64,000 nt of DNA from Hemicentrotus pulcherrimus (lineage: Eukaryota > Echinodermata > Echinoidea > Camarodonta > Strongylocentrotidae): positions 289,081 through 353,080 of the forward strand of contig BEXV01000036.1 of the NCBI GenBank assembly GCA_003118195.1. Direction: 5' to 3'. Shown here in pieces: positions 21,001 to 35,000 of the stretch. The position numbers and the translations under genes were made by a program. Numbering within the stretch: the first letter of the stretch is position 1; the number at the start of each line of letters is the position of its first letter. The notes beneath the pieces are model-generated. The model was not told the DNA's origin. It made no database searches and worked only from the letters and a program-made list of their open reading frames with translations.

Positions 21001-23198
21001 ACTACTTGCCTCCTTGCCAATCAAACTAAATCTAGGGTTCTTAACCTTTTGTAGCCACACAACCCCACTAGGAATTCCATGTTGGTGCTGCTACATACAA
21101 CTTCGCGGGCAGAGCCATTACTCCATGCCATAAGGCTGTACATACAACTTAACTCATCGTTATCCCTTTATTGAGTAAAGAACCCTCAGGTTAAGATCTA
21201 AGTGGAAAACATGTATACCATGAGCATGCTGAACATACAGATGGGGTTGAGGAGACTTGCCTACATCAAGAGATTCCCTCAAGGGCACTATTAAACATAT
21301 ATCCTTTGCTCAATACTTTGCTACTATTTGATTTTGGTACAAACCTTTTCTATAGACTCCAGCAAGAGTATCTTTGGTTTCCTATCTGAAGGATTCAGCA
21401 ATGGGATTTGGTTGAATGGTTGAACTGTTCCCTTTTAGAATAATTACAGAACAACTCTTCAAACTTACCGGAAGTTCTCTGAGGACAGGATGGTTAGGTT
21501 GATCAGGAAACATGGTCTTCATAGCGTAGATGTGGTAGCTATGGAAAGGTATTCCACAACCAAGATCACTGGTCACATTATTCACACTGGTCTGCAACTC
21601 GGCGAAAGCTGGGAACAAACAAACAAATAGGTCATGATATCTCAGACACTCCTGATGGATGGAAAGAGTTTTTACCCTTTGGAATTAACCACATGGAAAT
21701 TATCCACAAATTAACATAAACATAACCAAAATGTTAATATACTTAGCTAGGAGGGTTCTTGACTGTCAATGACATATTACGGAGTTCAAATCCTAACCCA
21801 GTCTTAATGCTGCTAGAAAGGGTACATCATCTCTCTATAAGCCCAGATTTTAATACAAATAATCACTTGCTTTACAAACCAACTAAACTAAGATTCCCTA
21901 GGTGTGATATACATGTATGACACTCCACAGATGCTCATTCTCATAACCTGTTTACTACACCATATTCCTGTTAGGTTTAATATAGAAACCACTTGGTTCT
22001 GGTAGGCAGTGAGTTAATCCAAAGCTGGAGCAGGCATATGGGAAGGAGTTCTCTCACCTTCTTTGCACTCTTTGGCTACTTTCATCTCTAGAGTGTCCCT
22101 CTGTTGCTCCAGCTGTTTCACCAGTCGTTCATTGGCGTTAGCCTTACGACAGTACACCACCAGGGTCATCATGAAGATGATGATTGCCAGAAGGGAACCT
22201 GCCGCTACGCCGATGATCAGAATCCATGGGATCTCCTTAGGATTGTAGTGAAGCTTACCAACATAGAACTCAAGGTTACCATGGCGAACCTGTAATTAAG
22301 ATACAAAGAGTTACTATAATCGTGAACAAAAATTCAGTCTGCCTCTGCCTCCCCCCCCCTATTCCTCTCTCTCTCTCTCTCCCAGACAAGGAGAGATCCT
22401 TGTCTGTAAATGGTACAATATCTATCAATGGCAATTTTTGCATAAAGAACAAATTAATAAAACATCTATATTTCAAACCTACACAAAAAAAATGAAAGTC
22501 ATCTTAAATTTGTACAGGGGAAGTGAAAAACATGGGATATCCTTTTAAATTTGGGTGCATGTTAAATTACTGATTTTGAGGAAAAAATTTGTAGTTTTTG
22601 TTGTTGACATAACCATGTTTTGGGGTAAGAAGGAAAGGGGGATGGGTAGATTCACAACCAGGAGATTTCATCCTTAGGAAGGCATATATTTATCTACCTC
22701 TAATTTTCTAAAGCCAACGTGATAAGAAAGGAGCAACAAGAGTTTCAGTATAATGTACATGTACTGGTAGTCTATCGGAACATCAAGTTTTGTTAATCTA
22801 CTTAATCTCAGAATCTTCATAAGAGCAATGTATCCAGTATATTGATGTTACGTTACCATGACAATAGGGTAGAGATCTCCACTTCTGCTTTGTGGTTGCT
22901 CGTCTGGTAGGTCACACGATAGCTTGGATGCGGCCAAGAGAATCTTTTGACATCGGAAAGTGCCAATCAACACCTCTACATCCTTCTCCTCATAGCCCAA
23001 TGTTAGATTCTCACCCTGTGGGACAGCAGTGAACAAGAGATTGTATGACTGATCCACAATAGAATTTCAATTTTTATTTTTTTATTTATTTATCTACCGT
23101 ATTTGTGATATTTAGACAGCATGACTCATTATGACCAATAAAGGTGGTCTTCCATGAGGCCCTGTTCAACAATTGCTTCACAAAAACAAAACAAAATG

Positions 23199-23234
<36 letters not shown>

Positions 23235-26018
23235 GAATCATGAACACAAACTCATAACAGCAACAAAGAATAAGTAAGAACATCTATAAACATATCTACA
23301 AAGATTGTATTGAATCAAATTGAGTTAAATTAATTCAATACTTTCATAGAAAACATACAAAGTCAAAGAATACAATACAAGTTATCTTATTAATATGGAA
23401 TGACATGTGCTAATGTTATTCAAACAATTCCAGAACATAAATGTGACATGAAATCATTCAAGAACGTTGACAGAACGTTTATGAAAAAGACAGTCAAAGG
23501 AGAGGAGATGAACAAGATAAAGAGGTTGGTGGCGGGACATGATTTTTTCCTAAATCTCCATATAGTTCTCCAAGAGTGTTTTGACCGACGTTAAATCCCT
23601 TCAATATCTGTTTAATAACATTAAACATCTCTACGAGAAATTACACATATTTACCAGGATAGTAAGCAGCTTAGGTTGTCCATAGGAGAGTTTCTTGATG
23701 TGATCCTGTTCACGGAACTTCTGATAGTATGGATCAGAGACAAACTCAAACGGTTGGACTCCTGACAGACCTTCTAAACTGGTGAAGTTCTAGACACCGT
23801 CCAAGATGAGACCATATTGAGCTTGACGCGTTTCAAAGGGCAGAGAGACACTGCTAGCTGATACGTTAGGGGTTGGACAGAACATCGTCTCTGGGCTGCT
23901 CACTGTGCAGTTCTGTATTAAAGACACAACATGCAAAGATAAATCAGGTACTATACTGCATAATCTAATCAATGGGGACAGGCAAGTTTTTATATCAATG
24001 AGCAGCATTTATCATCGATCCAGTGGTCTTTGTTTTTATGATTTAACTTGCATGGTTGGGTGTTGGCCCGAGATTCCTTCATCTTGTCATACAAATCTCT
24101 TCTCATGCCCAATGCTAAAGCCCACTTATTTAGACTGGTGAAGTCTGTATCACTCGTAAACTTTAGAGACATAAATGTTGCAAAATTCAAACACATATAA
24201 AATCAAGTCCTAGTCATTACAAATGTGAATGGTGAACAGGATACAATAGAATATTATTATTCTTGTACTCACAACTGTAAAGATTTTGTCTGGTAGTCTA
24301 AAGATCATCTGAGGCATCTGTATCACATTCAGGTTGGTACCTTCAACACGAACTGGTACACCACCACTAGAACAAAAAAATATTTAAAAATTCATATTAA
24401 ACTAACAGGAAGCCTGCATTTGAAAACGATGAATTCTAAGGTCTGAACTGCTACTTTTTCGTAAAGTATCAAGGTTCTAAACTACATTTGCCATAATTTC
24501 TATAATTTTTTTCTTCTTTTTAACACAAGATATTCAATCACCATACTTACTGTCGATTCAAGATACATGTAACACAAATGTATAGAATGACAATAGCCAG
24601 CAACATTATTTCAATTCAATGCAACGACCCCCCCAAATCTTGAAATATAATGAAAACCAAAATGGAAAGATAGAACTGGAATGTTACCTTTTGATGGAGC
24701 GGAATCTCTTGATGCTAAGAATGGTGGGATCAGGATTGTAAGTGAACTGCAAGGTTCCCTCCACATAGCGACCGTCGAATCGCATCCCGACATAGCCATG
24801 ATCTCCGGGCAGGGCACGTGATGTTACACACACTATAGAGTCTTGAGATACACTGTAATGACGGAAAGATAAAAAATATAAAAAATTTAGTCAAACCTGC
24901 AAGAAGGACCACCTTTCTAGAGAGACCACTTTTCTTGTCTCCCTTCAGTAGTCTGGGTATAGTTTGAATGTCCACTGTAAATGGAACATTGTAGCCTCCC
25001 TTGGAATGTCCTTCCATCTCTTATTTCACAAGGATGATATCTTTTAGCATTCCATCAAATATATCATATTGGTACTTTAATAGTAAGTACTGAAGAATGT
25101 AATTAAGAATAGCTTAACTTGTTACTAAAAAGCATGATAGTAGATATCATATACAAAATTAACTCAAAGTTTAAAACTTATGAACAGTAAGGGGCTTGCA
25201 AAACAGTACATTTAAAAAAAGGGGACAGGATAATGTTATTTCTGAAAACAGACCATTGGAAAATAAATGAATGACACGATTTGACATCCATTCAAAGTTT
25301 CTGCTCATACAGAATATATTGGATCCTGAAATCATTAACTCGGGTCTTACCTATCTACACTACAATCATGATTTGCTACTACAGCTCTGATGGAGCTAGC
25401 GGCATCCAGATCATGTCCAGTGATGGTCACTATGGTACCTCCTGATGCCGGACCAAGGATTGGATCGTGGGAGATGATCTTGGGTACCTGAAATCAAAAC
25501 AAGATGATGTGTATGGTGATCAAGGGTCATCATAAAAGAACTGTACTGCATTACAAGCAGGTTTGCATACTTGGTTGAAGGTTTTTGTCAAGATTTTGGC
25601 TTAACAGATGCATCCTTTTTATCAGACATGGCAGAGAGTTGTATAGCAACTTGCAAACTAAAATTGTTGTTAAATTTCCCAATTTCTTCCTTTCTTCAAG
25701 AAATGATTAAAAAATTTGTATTTTTTCCCCAAGTACATATCATTGAACACTCTGTGTAGTTATAATCTTTTAAAATATGTGTTGGTTCTTCTTTGTGTTT
25801 AATAACACTTCTTCTGTCTTTATGACAAAGTGTATACAAAGATTACAGCAGTTCCAACATCCAGTTGGTACAGCCATACTCTGTATTTTTGTTTCTTGTT
25901 TGTTGATAATGCGAGGTCCATCAATCTGCTGAGGATGAGGCGCACTATTCAAGGATATACTTCAATCTTACGTTTATAAATATATATAAAAACTTGTCAT
26001 TTTGATCTGAAATCTGTT

Positions 26019-26060
<42 letters not shown>

Positions 26061-29000
26061 CTCTTGTCAAGCCTTGCTTCTGGCCCCTCCATGCAGACTT
26101 ATATAAACATTCAAATGATCAAGTTGATGATTTCTTTTCTAGATTTGAACATACCACAAATCTGAAGTCTTGTTCTGAGTGCCCTTCCTCTGTCCTGTTG
26201 TCACTTGCTAGTCTTACGATGATAGGACCACTCAATGGGTTGGATACTCCTTGAGTCATGCATACGATCCTAATAGAAAACAATTCATATCAACTCAATT
26301 AATATCAAATCAAAGTTTATCATTGGTTAGTCTAACAATGATAGGACCGCTCAATGGATTTATCAGGATTGTATATGTACCTCGGTGGGTTGGATACTCC
26401 TCGAGTCATACATACGATCCTGAGAGGTATAAATCAATTTAAAGTTAATGTTAAAAACTGATACAGGCAGTTTATCATAGATGGTTGGCTCCAAAAAATA
26501 AAAATAAAATTGAAAGAATTTATTTAAAGTCAAATACTATGACTTAAAGAATTTGTAATAATACATTAATAATGCAAAGTGTATAGAATTAACAAATAGT
26601 TAAATGATAATTTATGCATCGCAGTCACTACATAACTATCTTTTTTTTACCTGGATTACAGATACCCCCCCCAAAAAAAAAAATGTTTTGCCTGTTGGTA
26701 ACAGATTCTAAAAAAGAAAGTGGTTTTTAATTCAGGAAGGTCTAAATATTACATCCTTTTGCTGATTGTAGCAATGAGACAAAGAGAAACAAAAATCAGA
26801 GAAAAGAAGCAAAGATCTAACATGAAATGTAATTCTCACAACAATGTAAGATAATATATAATACTGTGTAAAATATCTATATACTCACTCTGTAGCTGTG
26901 ATGTATGTCTCTGGGTATGGATCACATGGATGTCCTGCTACTGTGATGTTATAGATGTTAGAAGCAGTCTGACCAAGATTGATTCCTCTGATCGTCAGGT
27001 TTGTCTTGCCCTCCACGGGTCCAGCTCTAGGGCTGAACTGCTCAGGACATGAGACAACAAGATAAGTCCAATTCATAAGGACCAGAAGAGGGCATAAGTT
27101 AATTAGACTTAAAAAGCATAGGCACCCTAACTGCTTAATACATAAATATATAGACTGGTTTTATAACTAATAACTTGTTGTTGTTGTTGATGTATTTTGT
27201 ATGTTGCAGCAGGGCGTCGTCGTAAAGCAATTTATAAACTGAATGATCTACCATACTTTTTAAAGAAGACATGAATAAATACAAATAAATAAATAAATAA
27301 AAGCCTTGTTGAAAGTGTAACCTTAGCAAAAAGGCAATAATGTGAGTTCATCTTTTGAATTAGTATGCCTTGAGCATTAGATTCAAGTGGATTTGACACC
27401 TCACTCTTAAAAATCTTATGTATAATTGTTGTATATCATTACCATATTTTTTGGGGGGGAATAAGAACCCATTAAGCAAGCACGAAGTCGCGCCCAAGAT
27501 TATCTTTGTGATAATGGAGATTCTACTCACACTGGTAATGATAGGGGTTGGGCAGAGGTCTCCTCCGGAATACCAATAACTACACTGATTATCGATGGAG
27601 CATTGTTGAGTGCTCTCACACCATCCACACTGGTACTTTGCATCAGCGCTGATACAGACACCACAGTTAGGTCTCCTCATATTGCACTTGTACAGAATCA
27701 CTGAAAATAAAACAAAGCGAAGTTTGCATGAATAAAAATGAACACATGGGTCTGAGAAGGCGTATTTGCTCCTTAGATACAGTAATTTGCCGTTTTCCAA
27801 GTGCAAGGCTGAAGAAAATCTGCAATTTAAATATTGATATTCATATGAACATTTAGAAAAAAAATTAGATACAATTTACTGCTTAAGAGTATTCCTTTTA
27901 TTACTACTACTATTAGCGCTTAAAGACTTTGGTGGTGAGTGCTTTATAAGCGACGTTTTCATTATTATTATTACTGTCTTTAAATACAAATCCTGTCCTA
28001 GGTGGGATTTGAAGTGTGTGGTGATCTTTAGCAACAACTCCATTAACATCAATAAGAGAGAAATTCAATAGAGGTGTATTAACTTACCAGAGGCATGCGA
28101 AGGATTATCAATGCGTATGTTGTCGTTCCACTGCACACTGAGAACTACAGAGAGTTGGTCTACTTCCGTCTCGAATGAGTACTGGAGAAAGAAAAAAAAG
28201 TTACAAATGATTTAACTATCATTCTTGATAGCGCTTCAGCACAATACTTTCAAAATGATGCCTAGACAAATACAGAGATTTAACTAGCAAGAAAACTTTT
28301 AGGATGACTGTAGAGGGCAGATTGATTCACAGATGGAAAAGAAAAGAAGGGCTTTCAGATTGCATGCAGTCCACAATTATGCCTCCGCCCTCCGTGCAAT
28401 TCTCACAGAGAAAGGGGGAAGAAAAGAGGAAGAGGAAAACAAAGAATTGGTGAGTGGGGGAGAACGGAAAGGAAGGATGATAGATGATGATAGATGAAAA
28501 AAAAGAGAAGGGAAGGAAGAAGCAAAACAAAAAGAGATAAAGAAAGAAAGAAAAAGAAAGAGAAAGAAAGAAAAAGAAAGAGAAAGAAAGAAAGAAAAAG
28601 AAAAAGAAAGAGAAAGAAAGAAAGAAAGAAAAAGAAAGGGAGAAAGAAAAAGAAACGGAGAAAGAAAGAATGAGAAAGAAAGACAAAGAAAAAAAGTGAA
28701 AGAAAGGGAGAAAGAGAAAGAAAGAAAAAGAATGGAAGAAAAGTAACAGAGAAAAAGAGAAAGGTAGAGAAAGAAAGAAAGGTAGAAAGAGAAAGGAAGG
28801 GACAAAACTTAAATAAGTAAGATAAGTAAATAGACTAAATTGATTGAGAGTTCTCTCTAGATTGACCTGAGGTTCAATGGAGTACAACTAATGTGTCCCT
28901 TTAGGAAAGGGTGTCTAATATGACCTATGATCAAATCCTTTTATCCACCAAGAAGACAGGACATCTCAACGCCTAAATTAGCAAGCCAGGCCTAATGGTC

Positions 29001-32000
29001 TCTGTCTACCGGAGGAGCCTACCGGATCAGTTAGCCACTTCACTTCTTTCCTTAAAGTGACACTGCATCCTTACAGACTATCTTATGCAATCTATATCTC
29101 AAATTTACCATTAATCAGGTCAAATCCTGGGCTTTTTTCTCCTTTTCTTTATTAATGTCTCTGTTCCTTTATTGATGAGGTATCAATAAAGTGATGAACC
29201 AGCAAATTTCAAGATTCAACCCCTACATTTAGTATGGTTAACAAGACCCTTTGAAAATATCATGATGCACCGTGGAAATTAATGTTTAAATACTGGATTA
29301 AAAGATATCTCTATTGTCAAACTAATACACACAAAAAAAAATTTAAAAATTCAATTTTGAAGAACTTCATTATATTTTACCCTTCAGATGTAATTCATGC
29401 GAACGGAAAATTGTGAGTGAAAAATTGTGTGCTTTTTCCAAAAACAACCGAATTGTTTTTCATGTTTTGTTAGAATGACCAAAGGTAATACTATTCTGGA
29501 AATGCATTGTTGCATTAAATTGCTGTAAGTTCAAACAATCCTTGCTATTTACAGAAAAGCACTTGATTCTTGGTATAAATTTGAATTGTTCAAATACTAA
29601 AGATATGAACATAGTCATTACATATGCACACTACACATTATATAAGATGTATATGTTAAACTACTTTCAAGGGAAAACGTACAACAGCCTTTTGATATGG
29701 CACATTAAAAAACAAACTGCCCGTGTATAAAATCACACTATCGAATGCTTTTCAACATTTTACTCTGTGATTTACACTGATTATATACATGTATTTATAT
29801 ATTTTTTTAAAGTGAATGTTCATGAGTTACATATTCAAATTCAAATCCTCTTTCATGTTATTATTGTTGCTGAATGTGTGTATAATCATTGTGTAAATCT
29901 TTTCAAAGATGTTAATGTTGTTCAATTGTGGAATCATCAAATAAATAACCTCTGAAGAAGGCAAAATGATAAACAATCTTGTACAATCTCCATCATTCCC
30001 AATGTGTAGGAGGAGCTCTTTTGAAAGTATTAAACAAATCACTCTTTAAAACAAGCACGTATATACATGGTATTGACTTATGAATATTTATGAATATCTC
30101 ATGAAGCTAGGAGTTCCTTCAGCAATGGTATGACAAAGTTTCTTCTTCACTTTTTACAGTAATGACCATGTGCCCTTGTAAGTTGTCACATCTTGATCAT
30201 CCATTATCTGAACTTTGGAAACCACAAACAATCAAGAAGCAAAAACTGTATTGATTTCTGGCCACTTTGGAAGGCATTTCATCAAGAGCGACGACGACCA
30301 AATTAAAGAAGAGACAAAGAACGGCGCAAAGTAACACCACACAGGTCAATCTCTCTCAAGAAACAGACAATCAAAAATTGAAGAGGAACTATAAGACAGC
30401 AGGAATTTAATATTAATCATCCCTGGCCCTTCGTATAAACATTTAATATTTATAGAAGCGAGCTCTCTAAAAGTGTCTGGTCATGAATAAACTAGCAATC
30501 TGACCATCTATTAAACTTTTACTGTGTCTGCTTTCTCGCCTCTCAGACAACATGTCGACAGCCTCATCATTTTGATATTTCAAAACCTTGTCTTAGTGTG
30601 AACTTGACATCAGATGTTCAGAGAGGTCCATCTCACGGAACACACTCTACATCCCTCCAACATGAAACTTGAACATGCGAGTCAAACCACAAACTTTTGT
30701 CGGTTCCGGATGATGACTATTTTCATGGAAAATGTTCATATTGCAAACGGTTCATACACTCATGCTTTTCTGATGTTATGGGATACAGTACAAAAATACA
30801 TTTAAAAATCCATTTCATGATAAATGAAGAAACCTATGAATACAGTTCTCATAATGTACCAACACGATTAGACAAGGAGCTTGACTAGAGCTTTTTCATT
30901 GTTTGGCAAACAATAACCCATACAATGACACTAATATAAGTTTACAAACAATTATTATTAATAAGAGTAGTAGTTGCTCGGTTGTCACACGAAGAGAGCA
31001 AACGAGAGTTGAGACGTTTCGACTGCTAACTGCTAGTCTTCGTCAGGCAATGTGGACAATCGCCGCTGCAAGCGTCTTTTGTATCGTGCGCTGCGCTCTG
31101 AGGGCGCCGGAACTGCCGCGCTGCTATTGGTCAGCGGAATCAACCAATCAGGAGCCGCGGGCGGTGCGACCAGTGGAGCGGAGCGCAGCGCACGATACAA
31201 AAGACACTTGCAGCGGCGATTGTCCACATTGCCTGACAAAGACTAGCAGTTAGCAGTCGAAACGTCGCAACTTTCGTTTGCTCTCTTTGTGTGACAACCG
31301 GTCAACTACTACTCTTACTTTCTTACTTTCTACCACGATGATCAACCTCTTCCGCACTAATTATTATTAATGCCCTTTATTTTTCAAATTTGTAATCTCC
31401 TTTTTTCATATTCTTATACCCTTTGCTTTTGCGTGTGTGTGTGTGTATGTGTATTTAAACTATTTGTAATTCTCTTATTAAAGTACATCATTATACAAAT
31501 GATGCATGCGCATGAGTTCATTATACGATCAATCCGTACTCGGGTTGAGGATGTGTCTATCTATTGCACAAAGCCGTTAGGCTGAGTGCGATAGATACAC
31601 ACAGCATCAACGAGGGCGGATAGATCGTATAATAAACAAATAAAAACATGCATCATTTGTTTTATACAACAAAACTCCTAGATCCTTGTCATTTGATGTA
31701 AAAAGAATTAATTCAAGATTGTTTCGTGGCAGTATATGGCCGACAAATAAATCTCAAGTTTTAATAAGTCTCAATTTAGTGCACACACATAAGTATAGAT
31801 AAAGCAAGCGCACTTACCTCTACACCCATTTACGCATAGTGCTGAGCAAGAATAGGCCCATGCACACGCAGTATTAAGCACTCTAACCTCTACGCGCACT
31901 ACTGCACTCTGAAAACGAGTTAAATAGTACTAGTAAATATTGCACTCCTTTTCATTAAAACGAGTGCAATATCCTCAGTAAATGAATCACAAGTGACCGC

Positions 32001-35000
32001 GCATGACCAATCATTTGATTAGGATCCGGGAGTGAGTTGTATAATATATACTATATATTTTTGGGACATGTTTGCGATTGGTCTTTGGCTTTTGTTTGTC
32101 CCTCCATATTTTTTCCCCCTTGCTCCCCCCTTCTTGTTAGTTATTTAAGTCTTTTGTAATTTTGTACAGTACCTTTTATTGTTATTGAATTTCTTTACAA
32201 CTTTACTGCATTGCCATGATTATTGGTTGTCTTGTATGTTTAGGTTGTAATTTGTATCAAATTGTTGAAATAACAAATTGAATTGAATTGAATTGAATAT
32301 TAACTGTCTAATTGAGCATAGCACAATAACTTTTATTGAAACAAACTTCACAATGCAAGTGCCCATTTCTGTTTCAATGACAAAAATCTAGCTTCCTACA
32401 CACTCACTCTGAACATACATTGCCTGTTACACAGTTGAAAATTCTTGGGTGGGCTTAACCGCTGAGAGCAGGGAATGGGTTAAGAAGCGACGACGGAATA
32501 AGATAAAGAACTTACGGTTGAAGAATGACACTCTAAGAGGCTGTTACTGAGTCTTGTCGCCGGTATAGAGAGCTCCCTTCCTTCAAAGTCTAACACACAC
32601 TTGTAGGATACGGGTCTTCCGTCAGGTAAACTCTGCAAACAACATCAAAATTGAACACGTTTTAGCACCAAAATGAGTGTTTGTTTGTAGACCTAGTTTG
32701 TATCAAATCCTCATATTCACTTCTGTAATCTCTGTAATTTTTTAATTTGCAACAATTTCTGATACAACTTTTATGATTATGTAACACTTTGGTTATTTCT
32801 AAAATTTTCTACACAATCAATTGATTAAAACAATTAAAGAAACAAGTCAATAAAGTAAAGCTTAAAAAGGTTATTTTTATATCATAAAGACTAGAGTATA
32901 GTCCTGAAGTGATTCGTCTGGTTGAAGCAAGAAGTGCATCTACTCTGTGTGCAAAGATGAGTTAATCCCTTCAGGCCTCAAAAGACAATAAAATAAACGA
33001 TTTATTAAATACAATCTCATTGCCATGAATTAAAGGTATACCCCAATACATATATCATACCAAATGACAGGGAAATTACTTGTTTTCTATAAATGATAAA
33101 AATTGCTAATATTCACCTCTTCACCAGGTAGATTAGCTGCTGCTACTTGAAAGCTTTGCTCGACGCCAACAGGGATTAGAACCTCCGTATTATTCATGAT
33201 ACGTGGGCATGTCTCAGGTCCAGTCTGAAGGGAATAATCAAAAAATAATAATTTGTATTAATAGATTAATTTATTATTATTTTCAGTATTAATATTTTCA
33301 TTGTCATTATTATTATAATCATTATTATCATTTTCATTATTATCATTATCACTATTATTAATACAGTGTATCACTATTTTTCTTCCTCTTGATCTGACAA
33401 TTGGATGTAAATAAGACTACTATCCATTCTTTGTTTGCTACACAAAAATTGCCTTATTGTTCGGAGTATTGTGTTCCATACATGCTGTATGTGTCACAAA
33501 AGTCGACTGTGGCAATCCATGGTTTTATTCTATGAGTCGACTGAAGCAGGCAAGGAGTTAAGCCATGGCTGGGGTACATACCTGTATCATGAGAAAACTA
33601 AAGTGACATTAAAAAAGAAATGCTGTTGTCTAAACAACCAACCAGACATACAGTAATCTTATATCTTTAAAAGTTTGGTTCCATTAAAAATTGACTAAAG
33701 ACATTTATTATAAAAGAAGGATTTCTAGCAAGAAGGCCAACAGAGTAAAAGTTCCACAGAGTAAAAATATGAAGAAAATTACCATGAATAATCTTGAAAA
33801 ATAATCCCAGTATCATATTTTGCCAACCTATAAATACTCAAGATTTCTATAAAAAAAAAGGAACTAATCTAATTATTCTATGGAACAGTCATCTGTAATT
33901 CTTTCCCTCCCTCCTGGTCCTTCAGCTCCTCTCTATTGCTGATGTCAGTCCCATTTTGACACTTGATTATCATCAAAGCACCGCGGACTTGTTGTTTCTA
34001 AAAGAGATGCATAGCACATGTCTCTCATCATACAAACAAGTAATGAGAAGAAAACTAGAGGCCTCCGGAAACCCATCCCATTATCATACCCTAAACTAGG
34101 ATTAATAAAGTCAAGTTCTACATATGGAAGCAATTTTTCCACATTCCCTTTTTTCATTGTAGTCAAAGCATGAGTGTGCTTGATGCTAAATTTGGTTGGG
34201 ACCCCTTCCCATTTGGGGGGAAAAAAGTCATCAATTTGGAAGAGGGGAAATTGACTATCTTTATATCCGGGGTCATTGTGCAGAAAATAGCACTCCATGA
34301 CTCACTAGTTGCGTTCTCACTGTGAAAAGTGTATCTTCTACTACATAACGATGTGTGGAACAAACCGTAGCTGCAGCTAAATTACATTTTATTGCAAATG
34401 ATACACTAGGGTTTTCTCTTTCGCAGTCTTACAGTCGACAACAATTCTGCAAGTTCCTGCAACATTTTCATTCAAACCTTCCTTAAAAAAAAAAAAAAAA
34501 GTTAATATGTTTCTATTTATTTCACTATGATTTCGATCAATGTTGCACATAGGAATCTTGTGCATAGATGTGATTCAAGTGCAAATTCATTTATTGAACT
34601 TTTTACCTCTGTCTAATATCAATGCCAGAGTTTGTCACGAGACCGTTAATGAGATCACAATGAAATGAGAACACTATTCTTTTCTTTCATTTTGTCAAAA
34701 TGAATGGAGAAAGCGCTGTGTTCATGTAGGAATCATTAGTTGAGATGAGCTTCCGCGCTTTTCAATTTCAGGTCACGTCTTATGAGCTCCCTTGTCCCAG
34801 CAGTCCTTAAGCTAGACTGTCATGCCGACAAGATTAATAGAACAAAAAAGCTGTAATGTAAAATTGCTTCATCTCTTAATTTTGTTTCTCACTTTGCCTT
34901 TCCACCCGCCATCCATGTTTCTTTTGCTGCCTTTACCCTCCAGGGTTGCACAATTAGGCAAACTCCTCGGAGAGAGGTAACAAAGAAAAGAACAAGTGAT

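Larger units (their letters stand above)
28182..32515 (-). other. Plexin intron P5-P6, 4.3 kb
   Basis: No coding sequence supported. Holds the polypurine tract, two adjacent foldback elements (30962-31317, 31490-31668) and a possible LINE 3' end (about 32095-32297). Confidence 0.7.

Noticed and set aside
23196..23233. CRISPR-like regular repeats
   Set aside because: A trinucleotide microsatellite in a eukaryotic intron, without spacers.
23790..23792. Genetic-code reassignment of UAG
   Set aside because: The esterase appears to end normally at TAG and only one TAG occurs per gene; local causes are simpler.
28327..28887. 186-aa Phe/Leu/Ser-rich open frame on the minus strand
   Set aside because: It is a translation of the polypurine tract's complement, with no start context, domain or splice logic, and lies in a plexin intron.
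30903..31253. 116-aa plus-strand frame with Arg/Ala-rich sequence
   Set aside because: It lies in the arms of the GC-rich foldback, and similar frames occur on both strands because the arms are inverted copies.
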